DNA of 64,000 nucleotides, taken from contig NZ_SISF01000023.1 in assembly GCF_004310285.1 (NCBI RefSeq), forward strand, positions 124,001 through 188,000. Reading direction: 5' to 3'. Origin of the DNA: Agrobacterium cavarae (lineage in GTDB: Bacteria > Pseudomonadota > Alphaproteobacteria > Rhizobiales > Rhizobiaceae). Of the stretch, positions 1 through 8,162 are shown piece after piece (the stretch's first letter is position 1; each line of letters begins with the position of its first letter). The notes below the pieces were generated by a model, which was given only the letters and a program-made list of their open reading frames with translations, was not told where the DNA came from and ran no database searches. The translations under genes and the position numbers were made by a program.

Positions 1-434
1 GCCTGGCGCTGGAGCACAAGCGGGCCTGGTGGGTGTCGAAAGGCCTGGACCATGAGAGAATGCATGCGGCCGCGCAGATGCTGGTTGGGCGGCATGACTT
101 CACCACTTTCCGCTCGGTGCATTGCCAGGCCAACAGTCCCGTGCGCACGCTGGACAGGCTCGATGTGACGCGCACTGGCGACCTGATTGAGATCCGTGCA
201 ACGGCGCAGAGCTTCCTGCATAACCAGATCCGCTCCTTCGCCGGTACGCTGAAGCTGGCAGGCGAGGGCGCCATGACGCCCGATGATGTCCGCGCTGCAC
301 TCGAGGCGCGGGATCGTAAGGCCTGCGGCCCGGTCGCGCCGCCGGAAGGCCTTTACTTCATGCAGGTGGATTATCCCGACGTCATACCGCCGCGACAGCC
401 GCGGACAGGTGCGGCAGAGGGCGGCGAAGTTTGA
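1..434 (+). CDS. truA: tRNA pseudouridine synthase A, C-terminal part
   Basis: This is the 3' end of a gene that starts before the window; the frame is open from base 3. TruA isomerises uridines 38-40 in the anticodon stem of several tRNAs. The visible roughly 144 residues match the C-terminal half of the family: the HDFTTFRS motif, the core segment around [11 protein letters not shown], and the conserved [15 protein letters not shown] segment that lines the active site. The catalytic aspartate lies upstream of the window. The gene ends 17 bases before the convergent membrane-protein gene. The truncation is only due to the window edge. Confidence 0.93.
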   Translation, partial: LALEHKRAWWVSKGLDHERMHAAAQMLVGRHDFTTFRSVHCQANSPVRTLDRLDVTRTGDLIEIRATAQSFLHNQIRSFAGTLKLAGEGAMTPDDVRAALEARDRKACGPVAPPEGLYFMQVDYPDVIPPRQPRTGAAEGGEV

Positions 435-451
435 CTTTCAGCCTCGGATGA

Positions 452-1048
452 TTAGGTCGGGTAAACGCCGAGAAAGCGCTGCAGCAGTTCCGACAGGATC
501 ATCCCGGGTACAAGCAGGGTCATAACCAATGCCGTTACCAGGAGCGGCTGGTCGCGCACGAAAAACCGCACGATCCTCGAGAAGGTGAAGACGAGCGTCA
601 GCAGCAGCGCAAACCAGAGGATCGCGACCAGCCCGTGCAAGGAGGGCAGGAGCAGCGCGATCAGGATCAGGACCGAATAGGCGTAGGAGAATGGCACCGA
701 CAACCAGTTTGCTACCACGATAATCGCTTGAAACTTGCCTCTCGCTCCAAAGGCATAAAGCAGCACTCCGATCAGGATCAGCGGCACCATCCAGCAGATC
801 GCTTCGACGATGGCGAGACGGATGAAGAAGATCGCGCCCGTATGAACGCCTTCCGGCAGTCCGGATAGATAGGCTTCATGCCACCAGTACCACGAAAGCG
901 CCATGGAGGGCAGGCACCAGAGCGCCGCGTAGAAGGAGCGAAGCAAGCCGCGATCGCTGATATCCAAAAGCCGCAAGCCTTCCTTGTTGCCGAGAAACAG
1001 CAACCACAATCCGCGCAGATAAATGGTGACTTCACTCAGTGGCGGCAT
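452..1048 (-). CDS. Multi-pass inner-membrane protein of unknown function
   Basis: This encodes about 198 residues with some five hydrophobic segments (near residues 28-48, 65-90, 90-110, 115-150 and 175-195 of the chosen form), so it is an integral membrane protein. It resembles the small YIP1-like/uncharacterised membrane proteins found next to dapE in rhizobia, but no catalytic motif can be named. I chose the ATG at 1048 (MPPLSEV), which overlaps the end of dapE by 17 bases on the same strand and suggests translational coupling; an upstream ATG at 1078 would overlap dapE further. It is probably cotranscribed with dapE. The function is not known from sequence. Confidence 0.75.
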   Translation of the reverse strand: MPPLSEVTIYLRGLWLLFLGNKEGLRLLDISDRGLLRSFYAALWCLPSMALSWYWWHEAYLSGLPEGVHTGAIFFIRLAIVEAICWMVPLILIGVLLYAFGARGKFQAIIVVANWLSVPFSYAYSVLILIALLLPSLHGLVAILWFALLLTLVFTFSRIVRFFVRDQPLLVTALVMTLLVPGMILSELLQRFLGVYPT

Positions 1049-2228
1049 GGCCGAACCAGCGTTCGATGAAGGTTTCATAGATGCGTGTCAGCGTTTCGAG
1101 GTCCGCAACTGCTACACGCTCATCGACCATATGCATCGTTTGCCCGACGAGACCAAACTCCACTACGGGGCAATAATCCTTGATGAAGCGCGCATCGGAG
1201 GTGCCGCCGGTGGTCGAAAGCTTCGGCTCCAGACCCGTGACCTCGGCCACCGCGCCCGAAAGCGAGGAGATCAGCGCATTGTTGCGCGTCAGGAAGACAT
1301 GGCTTGGCCGATCGGCCCAGACGATCTCGTAATTGACGGGTGTCCGATCCGGACGAAGCGCGCCGTCAGCGGCAGCCGCATCCAGACGACGAATGATCTC
1401 GGCCCGCAGCGTCTCCGCCGTCCAGGTATCGTTGAAACGGATATTGAAGGACGCCGTCGCTCTGGCCGGAATGACGTTGGTTGCGGCGTTACCCGTATCA
1501 ATCGTCGTTACTTCCAGATTGGAGGGCTGGAAATTATCGGTGCCGTGGTCGAAAGGCGGGTCCATCAGCGCTTGAGTCAATTGCAGCATGCCGCGAATGG
1601 GGTTGTCGGCAAGATGCGGATAGGCAGCATGGCCTTGGACGCCATGGACGGTGATGCGGCCGGAGAGCGAACCTCGGCGGCCGATCTTGATCATGTCGCC
1701 CAGCTGGTTCGGATTGGTCGGCTCGCCGACGACGCAGGCATCCCAGCGCTCTCCCTTGGCGGCGGCCCATTCCAGAAGCTTCGAGGTGCCGTTGATCGAC
1801 GGACCTTCCTCATCGCCGGTAATCAGGAAGGATACCGAGCCTTGCGGCTTTCCATGCTTTTCGATGTGACGGGCAATCGCTGCGACGAAGCAGGCGATAC
1901 CGCCCTTCATGTCGACAGCGCCGCGACCATACATCTCGCCGCCGGCAATCTCAGCGGCAAAGGGCGGATGGCTCCAGGACGCTTCGTCGCCCACCGGTAC
2001 GACATCGGTATGACCGGCAAACATCAGATGCGGTCCATCGGTGCCAAGGCGCGCGTAAAGATTTTCAACGTCCGGTGTGCCATCTTCCGTGGCCACCATC
2101 CGCTCGACCGCAAAGCCGAGCGGCAAGAGCAGGTTATCGAGCAGGCTGAGCGCCCCGCCTTCTGCAGGCGTGACCGAAGGGCAGCGGATGAGGGCGGCAA
2201 GATTGGAGACGGGATCGGTGGCGTTCAT
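1032..2228 (-). CDS. dapE: Succinyl-diaminopimelate desuccinylase
   Basis: This 398-residue M20-family metallopeptidase hydrolyses N-succinyl-LL-2,6-diaminopimelate to LL-diaminopimelate and succinate in the lysine and peptidoglycan precursor pathway. It acts in the cytosol with two zinc ions. The metal site is visible as FAGHTDVVP (His and Asp ligands), [22 protein letters not shown] (the Glu-Glu pair including the general base), and the C-terminal GGTSDARFI segment and final ligand region TMHMVDE. The length is normal for the family, slightly long at the N terminus. It lies downstream of dapD on the same strand, separated by a palindromic repeat, so the two succinylase-pathway genes are clustered. 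Confidence 0.96.
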   Translation of the reverse strand: MNATDPVSNLAALIRCPSVTPAEGGALSLLDNLLLPLGFAVERMVATEDGTPDVENLYARLGTDGPHLMFAGHTDVVPVGDEASWSHPPFAAEIAGGEMYGRGAVDMKGGIACFVAAIARHIEKHGKPQGSVSFLITGDEEGPSINGTSKLLEWAAAKGERWDACVVGEPTNPNQLGDMIKIGRRGSLSGRITVHGVQGHAAYPHLADNPIRGMLQLTQALMDPPFDHGTDNFQPSNLEVTTIDTGNAATNVIPARATASFNIRFNDTWTAETLRAEIIRRLDAAAADGALRPDRTPVNYEIVWADRPSHVFLTRNNALISSLSGAVAEVTGLEPKLSTTGGTSDARFIKDYCPVVEFGLVGQTMHMVDERVAVADLETLTRIYETFIERWFGHAATE

Positions 2229-2258
2229 GGGCTGTCTACTCTCTGCCGCTTCTACTCT

Positions 2259-2364
2259 TAAAGCGTATCGCGATCTTTCAGATTCGCTCCCTACGCTTTA
2301 AGTCCTTGTTTTGTCGCATGTCGTTACCGCAAAACCGCTGCACACTTTTGCGCGACATGCTTTA
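2259..2364. repeat. Dispersed MITE-like palindromic repeat, copy 1
   Basis: This is a 106-bp element that recurs at 6434-6538 with roughly 85% identity by eye. Both copies begin with TAAAGC and end with GCTTTA, and the ends form an imperfect terminal inverted repeat of about 14 bp (TAAAGCgTaTCGCG against TAAAGCaTgTCGCG read from the other end). The interior contains the conserved string TTTTGTCGCAT. It lies between dapD and dapE. The architecture resembles rhizobial intergenic palindromic elements or small non-autonomous MITEs. No coding capacity is seen. Confidence 0.75.
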
Positions 2365-2379
2365 GCCGGTCTTCTTACT

Positions 2380-3234
2380 TCAATCGCGCAGCAGCTCGTT
2401 GATACCGGTCTTGGAGCGCGTCTTCTCATCGACGGTCTTGACGATGACGGCGCAGTAAAGGCCAGGGCCAGGCTCGCCATTCGGGAAAGGCTTGCCAGGC
2501 ATGGTGCCGGCCACCACGACGGAGTAGGGCGGTACTTCGCCGTAGAAGATTTCGCCGGTCGCGCGGTTCACGATCTTGGTGGACTTGCCGATATAGACGC
2601 CCATGCCCAGCACCGAGCCTTCACGGATGATACAGCCTTCAACGACTTCCGAACGGGCGCCGATGAAGCAATTGTCTTCGATGATGGTGGGACCAGCCTG
2701 GAGCGGCTCGAGCACGCCGCCAATGCCGACGCCGCCGGAAAGATGGACGTGCTTGCCGATCTGCGCGCAGGAGCCGACCGTTGCCCACGTATCGACCATG
2801 GTGCCTTCATCGACATAGGCGCCGAGATTGACGAAGGACGGCATCAGCACGACGTTCTTCGCCACATAGGCGGAGCGACGAACCACGGCATTCGGCACAG
2901 CGCGGAAGCCGGCAGCGCGAAACTGGTTTTCACCCCAGTTTTCGAACTTGGAGGGCACCTTGTCCCACCAGGTGGATTCGCCTGGGCCACCGGTTACGAT
3001 TTCCATGTCGTTGAGGCGGAAGGAGAGCAGGACGGCTTTCTTCAGCCACTGGTTCACCTTCCAGTTGCCATTGGCCTCACGCTCGGCCACGCGGGCCTCG
3101 CCGGCGTCAAGAAGATTGAGCGAGGTCTCGACCGCATCGCGAACTTCACCCTTCGTGGAGGTGTTCACGCCGTCGCGGTTTTCGAATGCGGTTTCGATGA
3201 TGCTTTCGAGGGTGCCGAGATCCGAGCTGCTCAT
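2380..3234 (-). CDS. dapD: 2,3,4,5-tetrahydropyridine-2,6-dicarboxylate N-succinyltransferase
   Basis: This 284-residue enzyme transfers succinyl from succinyl-CoA to tetrahydrodipicolinate in diaminopimelate/lysine synthesis. It carries an N-terminal helical domain ([13 protein letters not shown]) followed by a left-handed parallel beta-helix made of hexapeptide repeats, seen from about residue 110 as [33 protein letters not shown] and onward. Length and sequence are typical of the proteobacterial enzyme, which works as a trimer in the cytosol. The start is the ATG at 3234 just after a small leader. It is upstream of dapE on the same strand. The call is secure from family knowledge. Confidence 0.97.
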   Translation of the reverse strand: MSSSDLGTLESIIETAFENRDGVNTSTKGEVRDAVETSLNLLDAGEARVAEREANGNWKVNQWLKKAVLLSFRLNDMEIVTGGPGESTWWDKVPSKFENWGENQFRAAGFRAVPNAVVRRSAYVAKNVVLMPSFVNLGAYVDEGTMVDTWATVGSCAQIGKHVHLSGGVGIGGVLEPLQAGPTIIEDNCFIGARSEVVEGCIIREGSVLGMGVYIGKSTKIVNRATGEIFYGEVPPYSVVVAGTMPGKPFPNGEPGPGLYCAVIVKTVDEKTRSKTGINELLRD

Positions 3235-3380
3235 GAGAATTCCTTAAACTTCGCTGACTATCGTCATTTCAGGGAAACATCCGCACCGCTGGCCGGACAC
3301 GGTCAATTGCTCTAAGCGAGTGTTTCAAGTGCGTCAATGCGATTTGGGCGATTTGACGCAAGCATCGGAAAGGCATGGAA

Positions 3381-4241
3381 ATGGCGAAACTGAAAAACGG
3401 CAAGCTGCGGCGCAAAGACGGGGTTTGGGACCCGCTGAAAAACAGTTCTGACGACAAGCACCAGGCCGAAGTTATCCCTAAGACACCGCAAAGCGCCTCG
3501 CCCTCCTATCGCCTTGCCTATACCGATACCGACTTCCTATGCCGGGAAGAACTGCGCCCGATCCGCCTTCAACTCGAACTGTTGAAACCGGAGATGATCC
3601 TCTCCGAACGCGGCATCAAATCGACGGTGGTGATGTTCGGCGGTGCGCGCATCCCAGAGCCCGGTGCCGCCGCCTGGGCGGCGCGCAACGAGACCCAGAA
3701 AAAGAACCTCGAAGCAGCATCCGCCTATTATGACGAGGCACGCAAATTCGCGCAGCTCTGTGCTGTCGAAGCGGAGAAATTCGATCACCGCGAATATGTT
3801 GTCATGACCGGCGGCGGCCCGGGTGTGATGGAAGCGGGCAACAGGGGAGCATCAGAAGCAGGCGCTCCCTCGATCGGCCTCAACATCCTTCTGCCGCACG
3901 AGCAGGCGCCCAATCCTTATGTGACGCCGGAGCTCAGCTTCAACTTCCACTATTTCGCTATCCGCAAGATGCACTTCCTCATGCGGGCCAAGGCCGTGGT
4001 CGTCTTCCCCGGCGGCTTCGGCACCATGGACGAACTGTTCGAAACCGTGACGCTGATCCAGACCAAGCGCATGGCACCAATCCCGCTCATTCTCTTCGGC
4101 AGGGATTTCTGGCACTCGATCATCAATTTCAAGGCATTGGCGGATTTCGGCACCATCGCGCCGGACGATATCGATCTGTTTCACTTCGCCGAGACCGCCG
4201 AGGAAGCCTGGAAGATCGTCGCCGATTTCTATGAGCTATAA
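3381..4241 (+). CDS. LOG-family Rossmann-fold protein (TIGR00730-like)
   Basis: This 286-residue protein belongs to the family once called lysine decarboxylase-like, whose studied members are cytokinin riboside 5'-monophosphate phosphoribohydrolases. The two signature motifs are present: GGGPGVMEAGNRGA near residue 155 and PGGFGTMDELFE near residue 213. The N-terminal 45 residues are lysine-rich and poorly conserved. I chose the ATG at 3381 (MAKLKNG), which has AAGG seven bases upstream, over the ATG at 3375. The substrate in this organism cannot be read from sequence; nucleotide 5'-monophosphate hydrolysis is the family expectation. It converges on the nucleoside hydrolase gene with a shared terminator between them. 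Confidence 0.85.
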   Translation: MAKLKNGKLRRKDGVWDPLKNSSDDKHQAEVIPKTPQSASPSYRLAYTDTDFLCREELRPIRLQLELLKPEMILSERGIKSTVVMFGGARIPEPGAAAWAARNETQKKNLEAASAYYDEARKFAQLCAVEAEKFDHREYVVMTGGGPGVMEAGNRGASEAGAPSIGLNILLPHEQAPNPYVTPELSFNFHYFAIRKMHFLMRAKAVVVFPGGFGTMDELFETVTLIQTKRMAPIPLILFGRDFWHSIINFKALADFGTIAPDDIDLFHFAETAEEAWKIVADFYEL

Positions 4242-4274
4242 GGGCTCCCGTTTCTCGGCGGGATAACATCGCAC

Positions 4275-4316
4275 AAAAATGCCCGGGCTCGATCGTCTCT
4301 GAGCCCGGGCATTTTT
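4275..4316. terminator. Bidirectional intrinsic terminator
   Basis: A perfect 16-bp inverted repeat (AAAAATGCCCGGGCTC and its complement) surrounds a 10-base loop, giving a GC-rich stem with A and T runs on both sides. It sits between convergent genes and can stop transcription from both. Confidence 0.9.
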
Positions 4317-4330
4317 GCGAGAAGCAGTGA

Positions 4331-5275
4331 TCAGAGCCTTGCGAAGCGCTCGGTGAGCAGCGCGAAGAAGCCATCGGCATCCACATCGCGGAACACCTTG
4401 GCATTGACGGGACGCTCCGTCACCTTCCACCAATCGACCACGGTCATGCCCATCGTCAGGTCAGACGACGTCTCGATTTCCACGTTGCAATCGCGTCCAG
4501 CGAAAAGCTCAGGCTTGATCAGATAGGCAATCACGGTCGGATCATGCAGCGGCCCGCCATCGGAGCCGTATTTCTCCACATCGAATCGCTCGAAGAACTC
4601 CAGCATTTCCGCCATGGCGATCGCCGGGTGCGTGCCGATATCACGGATGCGGGCGACGCGCGCCTTGGTCGTCAGCAGCTTGTGCGTCACATCGAGCGGC
4701 ATCATGACGAGCGGAATGCCGGAGCGGAAGACGATCTCGGCGGCATGCGGATCGACGTAGATGTTGAACTCGGCCGCCGGTGTGATGTTGCCACCTTCGA
4801 AGAAGCCGCCGCCCATCAGCACCAGTTCTTTTACCCGCGGCGCGATATCCGGTGCTTTTTGCAGAGCGGTCGCGACATTGGTGAGCGCGCCGAGCGTGCA
4901 GAGCGTCACTGTACCTTCCGCCTCACGGCGAAGGGTGTCGATAATGAAATCCACCGCATGCTGGGACTGTGCAGTCAGTGTGGGTTCCGGGAGCGTCGGG
5001 CCGTCGAGGCCAGTGCTGCCATGCACATGCTCGGCCGTGATCGGTGCGCGCACCAGCGGACGTTCGCAACCCTCATAGACTGGCACCTCAGGACGATTGC
5101 ACAGTTCCAGAATGATGCGGATGTTGCGGCTTGTCAGCTTCAGCGGCACATTGCCTGCCACGGCGCACAGCCCGAGAATTTCGATCTCGTCAGGGCTTGC
5201 AAGAGCGAGCATGATCGCGGCTGCGTCATCCTGCCCGGGATCGGTGTCGATAATGATTTTTCTGCGCTCGGCCAT
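4331..5275 (-). CDS. Inosine-uridine preferring nucleoside hydrolase family protein
   Basis: This 314-residue protein should cleave the N-glycosidic bond of ribonucleosides to give base and ribose (nucleoside salvage). The calcium/ribose-binding signature IIIDTDPGQDDAAA is at the N terminus, with further family motifs VLMGGGF, EFNIYVDPHAA and the late DPTVIAYLI segment that completes the aspartate cluster. The start at 5275 has AGGA five bases upstream and places the Asp cluster at the usual distance; a longer open frame to 5365 lacks family-like sequence. Base preference (purine or pyrimidine) is not decidable here. Confidence 0.9.
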   Translation of the reverse strand: MAERRKIIIDTDPGQDDAAAIMLALASPDEIEILGLCAVAGNVPLKLTSRNIRIILELCNRPEVPVYEGCERPLVRAPITAEHVHGSTGLDGPTLPEPTLTAQSQHAVDFIIDTLRREAEGTVTLCTLGALTNVATALQKAPDIAPRVKELVLMGGGFFEGGNITPAAEFNIYVDPHAAEIVFRSGIPLVMMPLDVTHKLLTTKARVARIRDIGTHPAIAMAEMLEFFERFDVEKYGSDGGPLHDPTVIAYLIKPELFAGRDCNVEIETSSDLTMGMTVVDWWKVTERPVNAKVFRDVDADGFFALLTERFARL

Positions 5276-5348
5276 GGTCATCCTGTCTGTCCAGAGCGCC
5301 CTGCGTTCTTCTGGACGCACAAAGGACGCTCTCACTCTTTCAATCCAC

Positions 5349-5392
5349 GCATCGTGCTTTTCCAAAAATCGAGTCCGATTTTCGGCCGATGC
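5349..5392. repeat. REP-like nested palindrome
   Basis: A 44-bp imperfect palindrome has outer arms GCATCG and CGATGC and an inner stem AAAATCG-agtc-CGATTTT. It resembles the extragenic palindromes scattered in rhizobial genomes. It sits in the 311-bp gap between the nucleoside hydrolase and the hsp20 gene, close to the hydrolase promoter side. Only this copy was noticed in the window. Confidence 0.5.
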
Positions 5393-5473
5393 TGTAAGTC
5401 ATGTCTTTTCAGGCTGCTTTGACCGGCTTGTCAATGGGCTGCCGAAGACCGGTGGTTTTGCCGATGCGGCGTT

Positions 5474-5502
5474 CTTGCGTTTCGGGCACCATGTTACCAT
5501 AT
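5474..5502 (+). promoter_or_regulatory. Predicted RpoH (heat shock sigma) promoter for hsp20
   Basis: CTTGCG at 5474-5479 and CCATAT at 5497-5502 are separated by exactly 17 bases. This is close to the rhizobial RpoH pattern CTTGAA-N17-CCATAT. The predicted start near 5509 leaves a leader of about 78 bases before the hsp20 start, the size expected for a ROSE leader. Confidence 0.65.
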
Positions 5503-5508
5503 GGCAAT

Positions 5509-5589
5509 GAGCTGCCGAAACGGGGCTGGGCGCCGCATCACCACGTGCGCCACAAGATCGTCGCTTGGATGCAAGGACACGGGACTATG
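5509..5589 (+). promoter_or_regulatory. ROSE-type RNA thermometer in the hsp20 leader
   Basis: The last hairpin of the leader pairs 5560-5567 (GUCGCUUG) with 5572-5578 (CAAGGAC) around a GAUG loop and leaves G5563 bulged. The right arm contains the Shine-Dalgarno AAGGA (5573-5577), nine bases before the ATG at 5587. The left arm contains UCGCU, the UYGCU signature of ROSE elements, and the bulged G falls inside it, as in studied rhizobial ROSE hairpins. Heat would melt this weak stem and free the ribosome site. Upstream helices were not worked out. Confidence 0.65.
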
Positions 5590-6012
5590 AGCCGCATGAC
5601 ACCCTTCACGAACCCCTTGATGCTGGGATTCGATGCCATGGAAAAAACGCTGGAGCGTATGGCGAAATCGAATGACGGCTATCCACCATACAATATCGAG
5701 CGGCTGGCGGCGGAAGACTCAAGCCCTGAGCGACTGCGCATCACCATTGCGGTTGCCGGATTTTCCGAAGACGATCTCGATGTCACGACAGCAGACAATC
5801 AACTGGTGATCCGTGGGCGCCAGCAGGATCAGGAAAAGCGCGACTACCTCTATCGCGGTATCGCCGCGCGGCAGTTCCAGCGCGTTTTCGTGCTGGCTGA
5901 CGGTATGCAGGTGCACAATGCGCGCCTGAAGAACGGTCTGCTCTCCATCGAACTCACCCGTCCGGAAATCTCCAACGTGGTGAAGAAAATTAACATTTCC
6001 GTCTCACAGTAA
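5587..6012 (+). CDS. Small heat shock protein, Hsp20/IbpA family
   Basis: This 141-residue holdase chaperone binds unfolding proteins during heat stress. The alpha-crystallin domain spans about residues 35-130, with YNIERL at its start, the ITIAVAGFSEDDLDV strand pair, IRGRQQ, and the conserved LKNGLLSIEL motif (the GxL signature appears as NGLL). I chose the ATG at 5587 (MSRMTPF) because the upstream open frame has no family similarity and because the Shine-Dalgarno lies in the ROSE hairpin just before it. Control is predicted at two levels: RpoH transcription and thermometer translation. A DUF1150 gene follows. Confidence 0.93.
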   Translation: MSRMTPFTNPLMLGFDAMEKTLERMAKSNDGYPPYNIERLAAEDSSPERLRITIAVAGFSEDDLDVTTADNQLVIRGRQQDQEKRDYLYRGIAARQFQRVFVLADGMQVHNARLKNGLLSIELTRPEISNVVKKINISVSQ

Positions 6013-6178
6013 GACTCTGGCCCCGTAGACTGATTCCGTTCAGTCTCCTGGTCAAAGACCAACGCATCGGCGCAAGGATCCGAGGATCTTCGCAACGGAC
6101 TGCGCGTCGACTTGAAATTCTGAGCGACCGGATACGTCTTCAAAGGACGCAACAACGGCGCTCGATGGAGGCTGAAAC

Positions 6179-6436
6179 ATGCTTTTAAAAGAAGCGCATG
6201 CGCGCCTGACCAAATCCCAGCTGGCCCATCTTGGTGCCGGCGAAGTGGGCTACATCCGCAAGATGCGAGCCGAACAGGTGATGAAGTGCTTTCCCGAGGC
6301 GCCCGAGATCGATCCCGGTCTTGATCTTTGGGCCCTTTTCGGCGCCGACGGCACACCCATCCTTCTGACCGACAACCGATCCAGCACCTTCTTCAAGGCT
6401 GCCGAAGACGAGTTGCGGACCATCAGCCTGCACTAA
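6179..6436 (+). CDS. DUF1150 family small protein
   Basis: This 85-residue protein matches the DUF1150 family, which in alphaproteobacteria is commonly found next to Hsp20 genes. Visible family features are the GAGEVGYIRKMRAEQV stretch and the ALFGADGTPILLTDNR stretch. No transmembrane segment or catalytic motif is seen. The 166-base gap to hsp20 holds no clear terminator, so cotranscription under the heat-shock promoter is plausible. The stop codon is part of the first bases of the dispersed repeat copy 2, so the repeat abuts the gene. Biochemical role is unknown. Confidence 0.85.
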   Translation: MLLKEAHARLTKSQLAHLGAGEVGYIRKMRAEQVMKCFPEAPEIDPGLDLWALFGADGTPILLTDNRSSTFFKAAEDELRTISLH

Positions 6437-6538
6437 AGCGCGTCGCGATCTTTCAGATTTGCTTCCGGCGCTTAGGTCTTGGTTTTGTCGCATATCGTTA
6501 TCGCAAAGCCGGTGACCACTTTCGCGCGACATGCTTTA
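6434..6538. repeat. Dispersed MITE-like palindromic repeat, copy 2
   Basis: This is the second copy of the element at 2259-2364, same orientation, with TAAAGC and GCTTTA ends and the TTTTGTCGCAT interior. The first three bases (TAA) serve as the stop codon of the DUF1150 gene, so the element may have supplied or preserved that stop. Confidence 0.75.
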
Positions 6539-6585
6539 ACCCTAACTCGCGATCGACCGGTCCGGTCGTGGAGCGATTGGCCGAC

Positions 6586-6617
6586 AAAAAAAGGCCCACC
6601 CTGAAACAGGGCGGGCC
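6586..6617 (-). terminator. Intrinsic terminator of the EF-hand gene
   Basis: The stem GGCCCaCCCTG / CAGGGcGGGCC with an AAA loop lies 20 bases past the EF-hand stop codon on the minus strand and is followed there by a run of seven U. Confidence 0.85.
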
Positions 6618-6636
6618 TCCAGTAATCGAGAAGGCC

Positions 6637-7230
6637 TTAGAGCCAGGGGCGATCCGGCATGTCGTCCACGCTGATAACGCCGTCATTGTTGCGGTCTAGA
6701 CGTGTGAAGATCTTTTCGCCAGCGGCCATGAACTCCGGCTCGCTGAGCTGACCGTTGCCGTCCGTATCGGCCGAGGCGAACATGCCGCCCATCTTGCCTT
6801 TACGATCCTTGCCCTTGCGCTCTTCGCGAGCTTCACGACGCTTTTCGCGCTCACCATCCTTCTTGTCGCCCTCGGCCTTTTTCTGGTCACCCTCGGCTGC
6901 GGCTTTTTCCGGACGCGGATTGGCTTCCCGCCAGGCTTCCATTTTCGCCCGGCGATAGTCTCGCATTTCCTTCGGCGTGATGGAGCCGTCCTTGTCGGCG
7001 TCGATCTCGGTGAAGAGTGCCTCCTGGCGGGCGTTGAACTCTTCCTTGGTGATCTTGCCGTCCTTGTTGGTATCGGCCACCTTCAAGAGGTGAACGAACA
7101 TCGGCTCAGGGCGCATGCGCGGACCTTCAAGGTCGGCGCCGCCACGTGGAGCCGCCATCGTCATGGACGCAGTGGTGCTGAGCATCAGGGCAGCGCCAAG
7201 CGCGGTGATGGCGATCTTCCGTTTTAGCAT
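6637..7230 (-). CDS. Secreted/periplasmic EF-hand calcium-binding protein
   Basis: This 197-residue protein begins with a signal peptide (MLKRKIAITALGAALMLST... cleaved near SMTMAA). Four EF-hand loops are visible: DTNKDGKITKEEF, DADKDGSITPKEM, DTDGNGQLSEPEF and DRNNDGVISVDDM. Between pairs two and three is a highly charged Lys/Glu/Arg-rich linker of about 50 residues (GDKKDGEREKRREAR). It should bind calcium outside the cytoplasm; its partner is unknown. The start at 7230 gives a proper signal peptide, whereas the longer frame to 7320 does not. Own terminator follows. Confidence 0.85.
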   Translation of the reverse strand: MLKRKIAITALGAALMLSTTASMTMAAPRGGADLEGPRMRPEPMFVHLLKVADTNKDGKITKEEFNARQEALFTEIDADKDGSITPKEMRDYRRAKMEAWREANPRPEKAAAEGDQKKAEGDKKDGEREKRREAREERKGKDRKGKMGGMFASADTDGNGQLSEPEFMAAGEKIFTRLDRNNDGVISVDDMPDRPWL

Positions 7231-7339
7231 ATCAAAACCTTTCCGTTGGTGTCCCTCGTAAGACGCTATAGGCGACGCTTCGTTCCCACCAGTTAAACAT
7301 CCGTAATGCATATGAAACATCGGTAATATATGAATCGCT

Positions 7340-8059
7340 CTAAGCGCGGCTGTCTTGGAGTCCTACCAAAAATTCCGATAGGTTATCGGTAATGTAATCG
7401 ATGTGATCATCCGTCTCGGCCGGGATTTCCCAGCGCTCCATCACGATGCCTTCGAGATTGCGCGGAACGAGAAGCACCGTCTTCATGCCCATCGCTCGGG
7501 GTGCCACGAGATTGCGCGGCAGGTCCTCGAACATCGCAGCCCTTTTGGTGTCGAGCTGTTTCAGCGCGGCAAATTTTTCGTAGGTCTGGCCCGCGGGCTT
7601 CGGCAGGTAACCCGCAGCGACGATGTCGAAGATATCTTCGAAGTGATCGAGGATGCCCAGGGCACCGGCGGCGGCCTCGGCGTGCTTGACGCTGCCATTG
7701 GTCAGAATGAACTTGCGGCCAGGCAGAGCCTTGATTGCCTCTCCCAACTCCGGATCTGGAAGCAAAGCGGAATAGTCGATCGCATGTGCCTTCTCCAGGA
7801 AGTCGTTCGGATCGATACCGTAGTGGATCATCAGTCCTTGGAGTGTCGTTCCATGCTCGTGGTAGTAGCGCTTCTGAAGAACGCGCGCCTCTTCCGGATC
7901 GAGCTGCAGCAGCTCCGCCACATAGGCGGTCATGTTGCGGTCGATCTGTGAGAAGAGATTGATGTGATGAGGGTAGAGCGTGTTGTCGAGATCGAAGACC
8001 CACTCCGTCACATGGGCGAAATCGGCTGGCTCTGCGGTGTTCTTGGGCTTTGTGTTCAT
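7340..8059 (-). CDS. Pyrimidine 5'-nucleotidase, HAD superfamily
   Basis: This 239-residue HAD hydrolase is of the pyrimidine 5'-nucleotidase type (SDT1-like). Motif I is VFDLDNTLYP with the nucleophile and acid/base aspartates, motif II is FILTNGS, the conserved lysine lies in GYLPKPAG, and the motif III acidic residues are in MFEDLPRNL. It should dephosphorylate UMP/CMP-type nucleotides in the cytosol; exact substrate is inferred from the family. The start at 8059 (MNTKPKN) is close to, and divergent from, the exporter gene starting at 8163, leaving about 100 bases for both promoters. Confidence 0.88.
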   Translation of the reverse strand: MNTKPKNTAEPADFAHVTEWVFDLDNTLYPHHINLFSQIDRNMTAYVAELLQLDPEEARVLQKRYYHEHGTTLQGLMIHYGIDPNDFLEKAHAIDYSALLPDPELGEAIKALPGRKFILTNGSVKHAEAAAGALGILDHFEDIFDIVAAGYLPKPAGQTYEKFAALKQLDTKRAAMFEDLPRNLVAPRAMGMKTVLLVPRNLEGIVMERWEIPAETDDHIDYITDNLSEFLVGLQDSRA

Positions 8060-8162
8060 GCAACGCTTATGCCCGTTTCGCTGGTCAAATAAAATCGAAA
8101 ACGCGCCGCCCGTGACGAAAACCGTCCTTGGCGGCAAACCTGCGCCAATGCTAATCCAAGGC

